DNA of 64,000 nt, from contig VWPU01000905.1 of NCBI GenBank assembly GCA_013398955.1, forward strand, positions 1 to 64,000. The letters run 5' to 3'. Under the pieces are notes generated by a model, which had not been told where the DNA came from, searched no databases, and saw only the letters and a list, made by a program, of their open reading frames with translations. How positions within the stretch are numbered: position 1 is the first letter of the stretch; each line of letters starts with the position of its first letter. Origin of the DNA: Callaeas wilsoni. Its lineage: Eukaryota > Chordata > Aves > Passeriformes > Callaeidae. A program made the translations under genes and the position numbers. This document shows positions 1 through 9,915 of this stretch, piece by piece.

Positions 1-427
1 CGCTGCTCTGTAGCCCCGTACCTGCTCCCTGCTGAGACCTCCTGGGGATTTTCCCACTGTGGCTCCAGAGCGTGATACATCTCCTCCACCATCCCAGGCC
101 TTTCTGCCCGTCTCTGCCATCCCAGCTTGCCACCGGAGTGCCCCTGCCAGCTGTGACCGGCACAGCGACAAAGGGGAAGGTGTCCGCGGCTGGGACGGCC
201 TCTTACTGGGTTTTTGTGGTTTTGTTTTGTTGTTAATACCAAAAGTGTTGTTGTTTTTGCCTCATTATATATATTAGTAAAGAACCGTTATTCCTATTCT
301 CATATCTTTGCCTGAGAGCCCCTTAATTTCAAAATTATAACAATTCGGAGGGAAGGGGGTCCACATTTTTTTTCCATTCCAAGGAGGGTCCTGCCTTTCT
401 TGGTAAACACCTGTCCAAACCAAGACA
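1..427 (+). mobile_element. LTR of an avian endogenous retrovirus-like element (3' part, cut by window edge)
   Basis: GC-rich sequence (about 1-210) passes into a T/G-rich stretch, then a stretch containing 'tatatatattagtaaagaac', and ends in 'caagaca', the CA expected at an LTR 3' end. I recognise the order of blocks (GTTGTTGTTTTTGCC, TTTGCCTGAGAGCCCC, AATTCGGAGGGAAGGGGG) from LTRs common in passerine genomes. The left end is outside the window, so length and target-site duplication cannot be judged. No gag, pol or env sequence follows it; a SINE begins about 10 bp downstream, which fits a solo LTR. The 72-codon open frame at 59-277 lies inside the LTR and has no sign of being a gene. Family assignment is from memory. 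Confidence 0.72.
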
Positions 428-436
428 CACACCATC

Positions 437-566
437 GACCCTGAGATGAGCTCAGGTGGTTGGAGCATGGTGCTAATAATACCAAGGGTTTGTGGGTTTG
501 AGAGTCGGACTTTGTGATCCTTGGACGTCTCTTCCAGCTCAGAATATCCTGTGATTCTGTGAAATA
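437..566 (+). mobile_element. tRNA-Ile-derived SINE, TguSINE1-like
   Basis: The first 72 bases (437-508) follow tRNA-Ile(AAU): D-arm/A-box region 'gagctcaggtggttggagc', anticodon-stem region 'ggtgctaataataccaagg' with AAT in the anticodon position, and a decayed T-arm/B-box at 493-508 ('gtgggtttgagagtcg' where GGTTCGATCC is expected). After the tRNA part comes a tail of about 57 bases ('gatccttggacgtctcttcc', then 'tgtgattctgtg') of CR1 3'-end type. A tRNA-Ile head joined to a CR1-like tail is the published structure of TguSINE1 of zebra finch. B-box damage and other substitutions suggest an inactive copy. That CR1 machinery mobilised it is inferred from the shared tail. Confidence 0.75.
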
Positions 567-583
567 TCTTGAAGATGGGTGAC

Positions 584-876
584 AGTATGATAGGGCCAGA
601 TTCTTTTTATTGGTGTCCAGTGACAGGACAATAGGCAAAAAATGACACACAGGAAGTTCCATACAAATACGAGAAAATCATTTACTTTGAGCATGCCAGA
701 GCACTGGAAGAGGCTGCCCAGAGAGGTTGTGGAGTCTTTTTCCCTGGATATATTCAAAACCTGCCTGGATTTGGTCCTGTGCAACCTGCTCCAGGAGAAT
801 GTGCTTTGGGAGGGGGGTTGGACTAGATGGTCTCCAGAGGTTCCTTTCAACCACAAACACCTAGTGATTTTGTAAA
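584..876 (+). mobile_element. CR1 LINE, 3' end, 5'-truncated
   Basis: The stretch carries standard CR1 3' blocks in order: 'ggtgtccagtgacaggacaa', 'cacacaggaagttccata', 'gcactggaagaggctgccca', 'gagaggttgtggagtc', and 'ttggactagatggtctccag'. The 642-875 frame translates to the C-terminal tail of the CR1 ORF2 protein (PEHWKRLPREVVES near its middle), downstream of the reverse-transcriptase catalytic core. The usual ATTCTGTG-type terminal repeat is reduced to a single decayed 'gtgattttgt'. No complete ORF2 remains, so the copy is dead. Confidence 0.92.
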
Positions 877-1887
877 ACCGTTTTACTCAAGTAAATTCTC
901 ATAAGTGAAGTGGGAGCTTCAATAGTACGTAGATGACTTAACTAGTCTTAATACTTTTGACCATTTGTTTCAATGAAGCTAATTTCTGCACTTTTAAACA
1001 AGGTGTCTTCAAGAGACAAAATATTTAAAGCAGAACACAAAAGGAAATTTAAAGCTTGCTGGCAATGAGCTTTAACATTTTCTTCTGAATTTTAAACACT
1101 AGGTTTACATGCCAAGACCTTCTTACAGTTTTTCTATCCTGACTTTGAGGTGGTTCAATTTTAAAAGTGTAGATTATTTTCTGCCTTCCAAAAAAGTAGT
1201 CATGAAATTTGTTTTCTCTTTGATAATTCAACAGGCATGGAATGTATACATTCTTGGGGATAAAGAAATAGTGCTAAATAAGATGGCTGGTTATCCTTCT
1301 ATTTTCCGCACATAGCTAAATTGACCATAGCTAATTTTGTTTTCACGTGATTGGCAAGAGGGTAGGTGTTTTGAACCAATATGTTAAACGTTCCACTTCA
1401 TAAACTGGACACATGCCTGGTGCAGCTGATTGTGCCAGCTGGCTGATCTTCAGCACGGGGCATGTGTTCACTCTTTGTCTCATGGCATTAAATTAGCCAA
1501 CTGTCTGTTGTCCCCTTTTGAGTCAAAACTAATAAGAAGTGTGATTAAAGAACTACTTTATTTCACTGATCTTTGCCTCAAAAGCAGACAAAAATCCTGT
1601 GCCAAAGGATAAATTTCTGCCCTTGGTTACCCTGTAGGTTAGCAATCCAATTAAAAACTCAGTTATGAAAAAATATTCAAAGCTTTGGTGGCAATGCATT
1701 TGTCTTTCACTTCTGCAAGTGGTAATTTGAATGTCCATGTATGTCATGGATGAAAATGAGTAGCATAATTTGAATCCTCAACTAATTATTTAATAATAAT
1801 ACTGAAATATAGGAAAGTGCACTTAAACATAAGAAAATGAAACCTTTTTGTCTTTCTGTGTGAATGTGTTTAAATACTGGTTTTTAC
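877..1887. other. AT-rich non-coding stretch, nothing recognised
   Basis: Unique-looking AT-rich DNA between two CR1 fragments. The open frames are short (60-68 codons), overlap on opposite strands, and show no domain, signal or codon pattern I recognise. Confidence 0.6.
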
Positions 1888-2062
1888 AGAGGTTATAGAG
1901 TCTCCATCTTTGGAAATACTCAAAAATACTCAAAAACTGACTGGACAAAACCCTGAGCAACATGCTGTATTTGACCCTGCTTGAGAAGAGCTCTTGAACT
2001 GAACAATCTCCAAAGGACTTTTCAAGGCTTAATTATTCTGTGGTTCTGTGGTTCTGTGATAC
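1888..2062 (+). mobile_element. CR1 LINE, short 3' fragment
   Basis: 'gaggttatagagtctccatc' opens the match, followed by decayed versions of the CR1 blocks for 'GAGATATTCAAAA', 'GACCCTGCTTGAG' and 'CTCCAAAGGA'. It ends in a tandem 'attctgtggttctgtggttc' array at about 2035-2059, the octamer-type repeat that terminates avian CR1 elements. Divergence is higher than in the 584-876 copy, so this looks older. Confidence 0.88.
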
Positions 2063-3189
2063 TGAACAAGCTTTCAGGAAAGTGACAGGGAGAGTTATTG
2101 ATCTTATTTGGTGATTGAACAATTTTTTGGTTATTTTTGTGGTTTTCTCTCTCAGAAAATGCTAGCAGCTGCAATCTGAACTGCACAGGTTTGTGTTTTC
2201 ACAAGTGTTTGTATCTTTATGAGTACTACATTTTAGACTCCCAACTGATGTTTGAAAAATATTGAACTTTCTAGGAAAATAAAACACGAGTTGCAATGTT
2301 TTATAATATTTTATGGATCAAAATGAAATAGATGCTTTAAAAACTTGTATTGTTTATACCACTTAGTTTAGAGCTTTCCATGGATTCAATAAACAAAGCA
2401 TGGTGTAGGAAGATAGACCCATGAAAAGCAGTCTGTTTGGGTTCCCCAGAAGATTGTTTTGTTTCTTAATAACAGCCACTTCTACTTGTGTTTTCTCTGT
2501 ATCAAAGTTTTCATACTGACTGAAAGAATTGTTTATTCCTGTATGAAAATTGCAAAAGAATGAGGTAGGAAGACAGTGAGTGCTTGAGTAGATATGAATA
2601 ATATTTATTGAGAGACCAAGTGGCATCATCAGATATGTACATCTATGAGGCACCAACTGTTAAACAGCGTGCTCTGAATAGGTGCTGTCATCCTAAGCTT
2701 TTACACAACTAGAAGCTGGAGAGAGTGGAATCACTTGGCAATAATGCCCCTGGTGTTAACTAGCACTGACAGAATCGATGTTCCAGCTACTGGTGCAGAA
2801 TGTTACTTAAAGGCATGAAGCCTGGGTTAGAGGTAGGATTGTTGGTAAGGTTGCTTCTGTAATTATTGTGATCCACAAAGGAGCTTTTCCAGTCATCACT
2901 TCAAGAGTGACTCAGCTTTTGTTGCTGGATTGGCTCTGGTGCAAGAGGCCTATGCCAGGGTGAAAGAATCCTTCTTCATAGCAGTCACCCTGCTTTTGCT
3001 GCACACCATTAATGCCATGCTATTGTAGCAAGATGCTCTTCCTAAGCAGGGATACAGCAGCTTGAAATTGATCTTATTCCTTACGGAAGAATTCTTAGAG
3101 CAGAATGGACATGGTCTGTATCTGAACGTAGCGAACAAGCCAGACTTAGCAGGTCCTGCTTGCCCTGAGTGCTGTAAGATTTGCATGAC
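2063..3189. other. Non-coding stretch, no recognised element
   Basis: AT-rich up to about 2600, then noticeably less AT-rich from about 2600 to 3190. I see no gene. The GC rise just before the ERVK-like LTR at 3190 could be further decayed retroelement sequence, but I recognise no diagnostic block. Confidence 0.5.
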
Positions 3190-3503
3190 TTAATGCTGAG
3201 TGTCCTTGAGGTGTCCTTGAGAAAAAAAGGAGGTTTAACAGGATGCGATAACCACAAATTGGGAGGAGAGAGGACACTTGTTTGCCGCATGTTAACCAAT
3301 AAGTAAGCAGTCGACGCGTGTGATTTTACTTAAGTATCCAATCATAGAGTTAGTTACAGTGCGTGGACAGCTCGTGACTGGTTGGAAAAGCTACATAATC
3401 CTGCTTGATTTGAGCAGTAAACGAGAACGCTATCTAACCGTATCGGTGTTCGTCGTTACTCCCCTCCCATTTTCAGAAGAGGACCCTACTTCGGTTCCTT
3501 AAC
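3190..3503 (+). mobile_element. Probable ERVK-like LTR, CpG-rich
   Basis: The piece holds a string of CpG sites unusual for this window ('gtcgacgcgtg', 'aacgagaacgc', 'accgtatcggtgttcgtcgt', 'cttcggttcc'). The order of blocks, a CCAAT-type motif ('atccaatcatag'), then 'gcagtaaacgag', then 'cggtgttcgtcgttactccc' and 'ggaccctacttcggttcc', matches my memory of U3-R-U5 in short passerine ERVK LTRs. The left edge is uncertain and contains a 10-11-bp tandem repeat, 'tgtccttgag' twice at 3201-3221. No internal retroviral region is attached. Retained CpGs suggest a younger or less methylated insertion than its neighbours. Confidence 0.55.
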
Positions 3504-3511
3504 CTTAAGGG

Positions 3512-4660
3512 TGGGTCATCATGCTTTTTGCAAGTTATCAGTGATGGCTTGAGCAAGGAAGGTCTGCTGCTTGGTGGAGCAAGGAGGATCTGCTAATCGA
3601 TGATAAGATCAAGCAAAGAGGTCTTTCTGCTGCTTTTAATGTTGAAGAATGCCAAGACAAGCTTGACCAACTGTCAGCCCCACCACAAGGACGTGCAAGA
3701 CAGATACTCCCTGACTGAGCCTGGCAGCAGCAAGACTGTGCAGGCTCTGATAGAGAGGGGAGAGTCCGAATGAACCAAAGAACTGGACACCTTTTTGAGC
3801 ACAAAGCATATTTTTCTGAGTAAACCTGACAACACATAATCTAAAAAATGCATATGACTGTCAATCACTTTATACTATAAAAGACCAGTCCCATTTTTGC
3901 ACAGCTAGAACTTCTAGCATGCCTCCTTAAGGCGTGTGAAAATCCTGCCCTTGAGTGGGCATGCCCTTCAGTGTTACTTCTTGAAGCTGAGAGAAAGAGA
4001 TTCGCCCACAGGCACTGGTATGGGTGAGTATCATCAATCTCTACTTAATAATAGTTTTGCTAGCTTTACTATAATTCTGTCACTATAATTGCTTTAATAT
4101 AATTGCTTCAAAAATATTTTACTGTACTAGTAGTTACAAATATCTGTACTGCATAGTAAATAATTCTGATTAAGGTATTTTTAGTTACTCATTGCAATTA
4201 TTTGAATCAATTTAAATAAATTATTTATTATATTTGTATAAATAGATTTGTTTTGCCATGCTTAATCCTGTAGGACAAGACTGTATAAAGGTTCAGTTAT
4301 ACCTGTATAATCCTTTAGATGTAGACTGTTGACAAAGTCTGGGCCTAGGATTGGATCCAGCTACACCCAGGTGACCCTCTGAGAAAGAGTTTAGAAAGCA
4401 AGGAGGTCCTTCCTGCACCTTGAGAATCAGTGGGAGAACTCTAATTAGCTTCATCTGAAGCTCCCACTCTGCCTGTGACAGCCACGAATTGTTAATGCAA
4501 AGCCAACAACGACAATGTAAAAGTTTGTCAGTTTTGCTACATTGGGGAGCAGCAGCAGAAGGACACAATTTGAGAAGGTGCAGATTCTATGGCTTATAAA
4601 CTGAAGCAGCAGTAGTGTGCTTAGGATACCTTTTGAGATATATACTGGTAAATTGAATCA
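3512..4660 (+). mobile_element. Possible LTR/ERV-derived sequence, family not assigned
   Basis: This block has promoter-like and LTR-like composition: a TATA-type motif 'tatactataaaagacc' (3871-3886), a mixed-GC region after it with 'gcctccttaaggcgtgtg' and 'cttgagtgggcatgccc', then a repetitive AT-rich part with 'ataattgctt' twice near 4090-4110, and from about 4330 a GC-richer run ('gggcctaggattggatccag'). The layout (U3 with TATA, transcribed leader, AT-rich U5) fits an LTR, but I cannot place the terminal TG/CA dinucleotides or a target duplication. The part after 4150 could be unrelated. No open frame of interest is present. Confidence 0.35.
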
Positions 4661-7313
4661 GACCTTAGCTTGAAGATGGTCCTGAACTGAGGCAAAAATT
4701 AGGGACTTGTAATTTTTTGTGTTTGTGATCGCTTGCATGCCATCCATGAGTGAGTTCTGGGGCGAAAGTGCAGTCATTCAGGAAATTGGGATGGGAAGGG
4801 TCCAACAACTGTGCATGGTCCCATCTTATGGTGATTCTCGCTTACAAAAAATTCACTATATTCTTTTGGACATTGCAATCTAGGCAATACTGTTAACATT
4901 TAAGCTGTTTTAATTTGTAATTTTAGGGCTCGTTTTTTATAGTCCTTAAAGATGAATAGAAATATGCAAGAGGAATACTTTACTAGTCATTTTTCCTGTT
5001 TTCAAGAATAATTAGACTGTAGTTAGGATTTTTTTTGCTGAGTCTGATGATGAAATAAATCTTATTTCATGAAAAAAATGAATCCATGCTTTTGAACTAC
5101 AACAGCTCAGAGTAAAAAGGCAGGAACATTAAGTATATACTTCTGAATTTTAGAATTCAAGATGTTCCGTGGAAACTGGTCCATATGTTTCTTTTCTATG
5201 TTAGTGGAAGAAGGACGATTGGTAACAGACAACTTATTCATAAGCTGATGATACATATTTGTGTTGATGCCAACACATCACACCATTTTAAGATTTCACT
5301 GACTAGATGATTAGCATGTTGCTCATTTTGCTTGCCACAGGTTTATTGGAGAGAGATGGAGGAAGAGAGATTCACTCTGAAAAATCCGTACACCAGTTTT
5401 GAGGAGGAACATTAAACAATTTAAACCAGCACTGCCTTCTAGCAATTTAGTTGCTTCCCTGCTGCAATATCTCCCAGCACTTTCTAAATATTGTATGAGG
5501 TACTTAAAGGTGAGGACACAGCTGTTGTGAATATCCATATCCATGAATCATTATTAATGACATTGCTTACTGACAGAGTTCTCTGGGTGACTATTGCGCC
5601 TGCCTCGAGTGGGACTGACAATCCCTTTAAAAATGCATCAGTTCTTTTCACTCTTTACATTGCGTAGGCTTATCAAACATTATTAACCCTGTTATTTCTT
5701 GGACAGACTGTAATAAATGCTCCAGCACTTTTTCTCTCTCCCGGGGCTGCTTCAAAATCTGCTTTTGCAAAGACTGACTGAAACATAGCCTTCAAATTAG
5801 AAGTCTAGGAAAGTAAGAAAGATAGCTAGAAACGTAGCTTATCTTGACCTTCAAAATAATGACCTTTATATCACCCTTTAGCATTGGTAATACTCTATAA
5901 TACCTTTACATTTACTTCCTGGTATCCTCATAAGCTGCATTGTGCTGTCACAGTCTAGATTTCTCAAGGAACTATGTCATAAGATTGACATGAAGAACAT
6001 AATATGTGTCACCAAGCTTGTGGAAGCAAACAGAATGTAGATATTTTCCAGGAAAGACTTCCTGGGTGGATCATATTGAAGCAACCCAAGAAAATAAAAA
6101 AAAAAAATTAATGAGAGATATTTCTCCTTTACTGCAAATTCATGTCTCTGGAAGTTTCAGGCCTGCTATTGTTAGATTGCATAGAATAAAATATTTAGTC
6201 ATTTATTGTCTGCTGTCTAGACTAATGTTATGGGTATCATGGATCACAATACATTCATGTGGCTCACTGCCCTTTGTTGTTTTCTTTAGCTTATTGCATA
6301 TATATGTTTCCTTTTATTTAATTTTTCTTTTCTTTTTTAGTTCAATGAATTAAGCTGATATTTTATTGTACCAAATTAAGCTCTCATTGCTGTTTCTATA
6401 TCAAGTTCCAATTTATATTTGAAAGATTATATTCTTTACATTTTTATGGTGCCCAAAAAGAATTTTGCCATAAAAATTATTTTCTGTGATACTGAGGTGT
6501 ACAGAGAATCAATATGATACCAGAGAATTCATTGCAGTCAAAGCAAAAGATATTTGGGTTGATGCTGAGGCAACTCCAATTATTGATGTTTGGTATTCCG
6601 TGATTTTCAGTGTCTCTTAAACTCCTACCTTGCAATTAACATTTAGCTTGTACAGAATCTGGTTAAGACTTTTAGATAGTTTAATGTTTAGGGATGGACC
6701 ACTTTTATATTTAGAAATCACTCAGTTGTTTTAAAAATGTGATCATTATGTTTTCTTGAGTAGCTTTTTGTCTTGTCACTTTACAAAGAATTGAACTCCT
6801 TTCCCAGAGCTAGTAGTTTCTGTTAATTTCTCTTCTGGGGGAGAATAAAAGCTCTTCATGCAATTCAATAATTATTTGCATAGTTACAGAATGTGGTCCC
6901 AAGCGTTGTTTACTGAGCAAGAAAAGTTTCTCTCTCAGTCTCACACAGATGCTCTGCCATGAACATTTTAATCTACATTAACTCAGTGAATTATAATTTT
7001 TCTTGTCAGAAAGGATTTGAAAGAGTAACTCTCGATGACCATAATGTAAAAATATTATAGGGAAATAAGGCATGATCTAATTAATAACTAGGATTTAGGA
7101 TTATATGCAAACAAAAAAAAATGAAACAAGGGACCCTGTATCACTTATTAAATATACTGAGTAGCTATTCAATGGGAAATACTAATCTGAAAACAGATAC
7201 GTACTGAAATCTACGTAGTGGAATAGGAGGTTGATAAAAAGTATTTTGACACTGGAGGATCTGAGCATGAATATGAGTACTCCATATCCCTCATAATAGC
7301 CAGAACCCTTTCT
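4661..7313. other. AT-rich non-coding stretch, nothing recognised
   Basis: No gene, RNA or transposable-element block recognised. The 115-codon open frame at 6006-6353 is composed largely of hydrophobic residues encoded by T-rich sequence and includes an A-run; a frame of this length is expected by chance in so much AT-rich DNA. Short homopolymer runs (for example about 6098-6107) are present. Confidence 0.55.
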
Positions 7314-7364
7314 CCCCCCAAAAAAAACCCCAAACAACAAAACAAACAAAAAACCCAACCCCCT
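7314..7364. repeat. A/C-rich low-complexity tract
   Basis: Runs of C and A alternate ('ctccccccaaaaaaa', then 'caaacaacaaaacaaac', then 'aaacccaacccc'). Simple low-complexity DNA; frames crossing it on the minus strand encode only low-complexity peptide. Confidence 0.85.
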
Positions 7365-7674
7365 CAAACTCTTGCTTTTTGATATTTCCAAATAAACACA
7401 ATCCTAACCAAAAAGCTGCATTCTCAAGAATATTTTTTCCATCTGCCCAGACATTTTCCTGTCTTCTTTCTAAAAGTTCTTTTAAAACAACTTTAGTTTT
7501 AATAAACAATTCTTTACAAACAAAGTCTTCAGAAGTTTTCCTTCTGGTGGAATATTGCAGAAGTAAAGTTGTAAGAGATAGGGCAGCATAATCCAAATTT
7601 CAAAACTTTTAAAGACTACTATTTAAAAAAAAAAAAACGTATTCAGAACTATGTAGAAGACCAGCTTCTAAGAT

Positions 7675-7780
7675 GTAACATAACACTGCATAGCACAGCA
7701 TAACGTAGCATAACATAACAAACTAACATAATATAACAGCAACATAGCATAAGATATAGAATAAGATAAGACAACAAAAC
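7675..7780. repeat. Degenerate (CATAA/CATAG)n pentanucleotide repeat
   Basis: About 100 bp in which units such as CATAA, CATAG and AGCATAAC recur with substitutions and slips, trailing into 'ataagataagac'. An old, imperfect pentamer microsatellite. Confidence 0.85.
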
Positions 7781-9614
7781 TATGTGTAGATGCTTTGCAT
7801 CTAAAGGCAGCTATCAAAAATAGCTGAATTTGGACCAGGAAATCACATTTTTGGTCTTTATTTATATATAATTTTAATTTTAATTTTTAAAAAAAAAAAA
7901 AAATACAGGTGTTATGTTTTGGACTGAAGGAGAAGAACTCAATTTTTCCCATTGAATATGCATATAAAAAAAAATTACTCCATTTATACAACCTCATGCA
8001 ATATCATATGTATTTTGATAACTAAGAAGTATTTATTTTTGTTGAGATGTCTGTAGGATTATGTGTTGATTTAAAAGAGAAATTTGTTGCAGTACATATT
8101 GTTGTGTTTTCCTTGAAGATTTTTTTGTGTGTACTGTCAAACTGTATTTTTTATTTTCCTACTATTTTTCTCACAAAGTTATACTTGATAGCATCAAATA
8201 GAACTCCAAATTCTGTTAATGTTGAGATGTACAGACAGTTTTAACTGAAAATCTAAACATTCCTATTATCAGTATTTTTCTCCTGCAGAACATGAAAAAA
8301 AGAGTTCATCTTCTCATTAAAGATATTTTTGACACATTGAATGCTTCAGTTATGACAAAGTTTCTGATATCTTTAAACTTTTTCATTTGAAATGGAATCT
8401 AAAGTCCATTGAGTTTGCTAACTTTATACCTCTATGCTGGATGTGTGTGCACAGACCAAATTGGAGACTTACCATGTTCCTACAGATTCCTAGGCTGAGT
8501 TACCAAAAATACATCTGAAGACTCTGAGATGTGTGAATGGTCATGCACAGTCAAATAAAAGAAGGTTACATTTTTGGATGTTATACAGATTTTTTAAAAT
8601 GGCAGATTGTAATTTGTCAAAACTTTTGGAAGGCAAGGAGTTTCCGCAGATGTGCAGGAATGTTTTCATTACAGACCTTGACTTTCAGAGGTTATGGCTT
8701 CTTATAGACATAAAGCAAATTTGCTTGCTATGATTCCAGAAATGGAGAACAGAGTTTGTATTGCGTGAGAATTTTAAAACCTTTCTGTATCAAATTAAAT
8801 AAGTATATTTACAAATGTTCCCTCCTTTATCGTTAGCGAAAATTCTAAAATACCCCATTTTTTTTACAATTCTATTATATACTCTTGTTGTTTTGTCTGA
8901 GGACTGTTATGGCCAAAGAGATTCTTGTTGATAAATGAGGTCTTGATTAATTCTGTTGACATGGAACTATAATAGAAATTAAAGAAATTGGAAACTTTTT
9001 TCAGTTTTTGATTTTGAGGGTTTTGCAGGTGAAAGGTTATAAGTGAGAGTGCAAAATTTTTTGAAAGTTGTAAAGTAAAATTATAAACTGTTCTGTGAAT
9101 GGTTTTCTAAAAAAGCTAATATGTGTATCATTGCTTAATGGTTAAAAGGATTCAGATTTAATAATTTGACCTTTTACCTCTAACAGAATTTGAAACCACT
9201 TCATGGATTCCTATGGAAGGGAGGACTATCACTTGAGAAATTATATTTTTGGCATATTTCGTTTGATTCAATACTGGCCTTTATGTCCATATTTGTGTTA
9301 TGTGCATGAAATTTAAGAAAATATCTCTCTGTAACAGTGGTTTGTATCTGGAAAAGAATGCAGTGATACCTTGGACAGACAAGAAGAAGGGACTACCTAT
9401 AGGGAGAACAGAGTGTGGCTATGGTATAGGACTAGAAAACCCATTTCCCAGTCTCCTACTGGGACTTTTTGTTGCCACATTCTCAAAGGGTCAAAAGTTC
9501 TTCTACCTGTCTGGCTCAAATTTTAACATTTTAATGTGGATTTTACAGAAAAACCGCACTGTAGCAAGGAATATGTGCAATTGTGTTCTCCCGAGCCTGC
9601 TCAGATGTTTTCTA
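7781..9614. other. AT-rich non-coding stretch
   Basis: No gene or repeat family recognised. Homopolymer A runs occur near 7888-7904 and 7970. Open frames at 8047, 8533 and 9300 are up to 105 codons and have no recognisable domain. Confidence 0.55.
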
Positions 9615-9915
9615 TAGCTGTGGGTGTCAGTTAGTGCAGAGCACCAGCTGTTCTGGAAGTCTGGCAGCCTTCATGGCTGTGACCCCAAGCTGTCCACCTG
9701 GCAGCTCTTTCCAGAACAGCGATTTCTGAAAGCACCAGGTCCCTGTCCCCAAGGCAGTGTACATGCAGGGCCGAGCTCAGACCAGCAGACATCGTGAAGC
9801 CAGACGCTGCATAAGACGGCACAAAAACTGACATTAGCCTCGACAAGATTTTCCTGTTTGTCAAGAGACATGGCAGCGATGAAACAGCCAAAACCTGCTG
9901 ATTCAGCAATTGGTA
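9615..9915. other. Isolated GC-richer patch of unknown origin
   Basis: About 300 bp of higher GC with several CpGs ('agccagacgctgc', 'agacggcac', 'agcctcgac') sits abruptly in AT-rich DNA. A 92-codon frame is open on the minus strand (9909-9631), but its translation matches nothing I know. Sharp composition edges like these mark transposable elements elsewhere in this window, so an unrecognised LTR or other insertion is the likeliest explanation. A conserved exon or regulatory element is possible. Confidence 0.4.

Noticed and set aside
437..508. tRNA-Ile gene
   Set aside because: The T-arm/B-box is badly mutated and the 3' side runs into a CR1-type tail, so it is the head of a SINE and not a functional tRNA gene.
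3871..3883. TATA-type box as a host gene promoter
   Set aside because: It lies in LTR-looking sequence and no coding region follows it.
6006..6353. 115-codon frame as a possible membrane protein
   Set aside because: The hydrophobic run comes from T-rich sequence, and frames of this length are expected by chance here.
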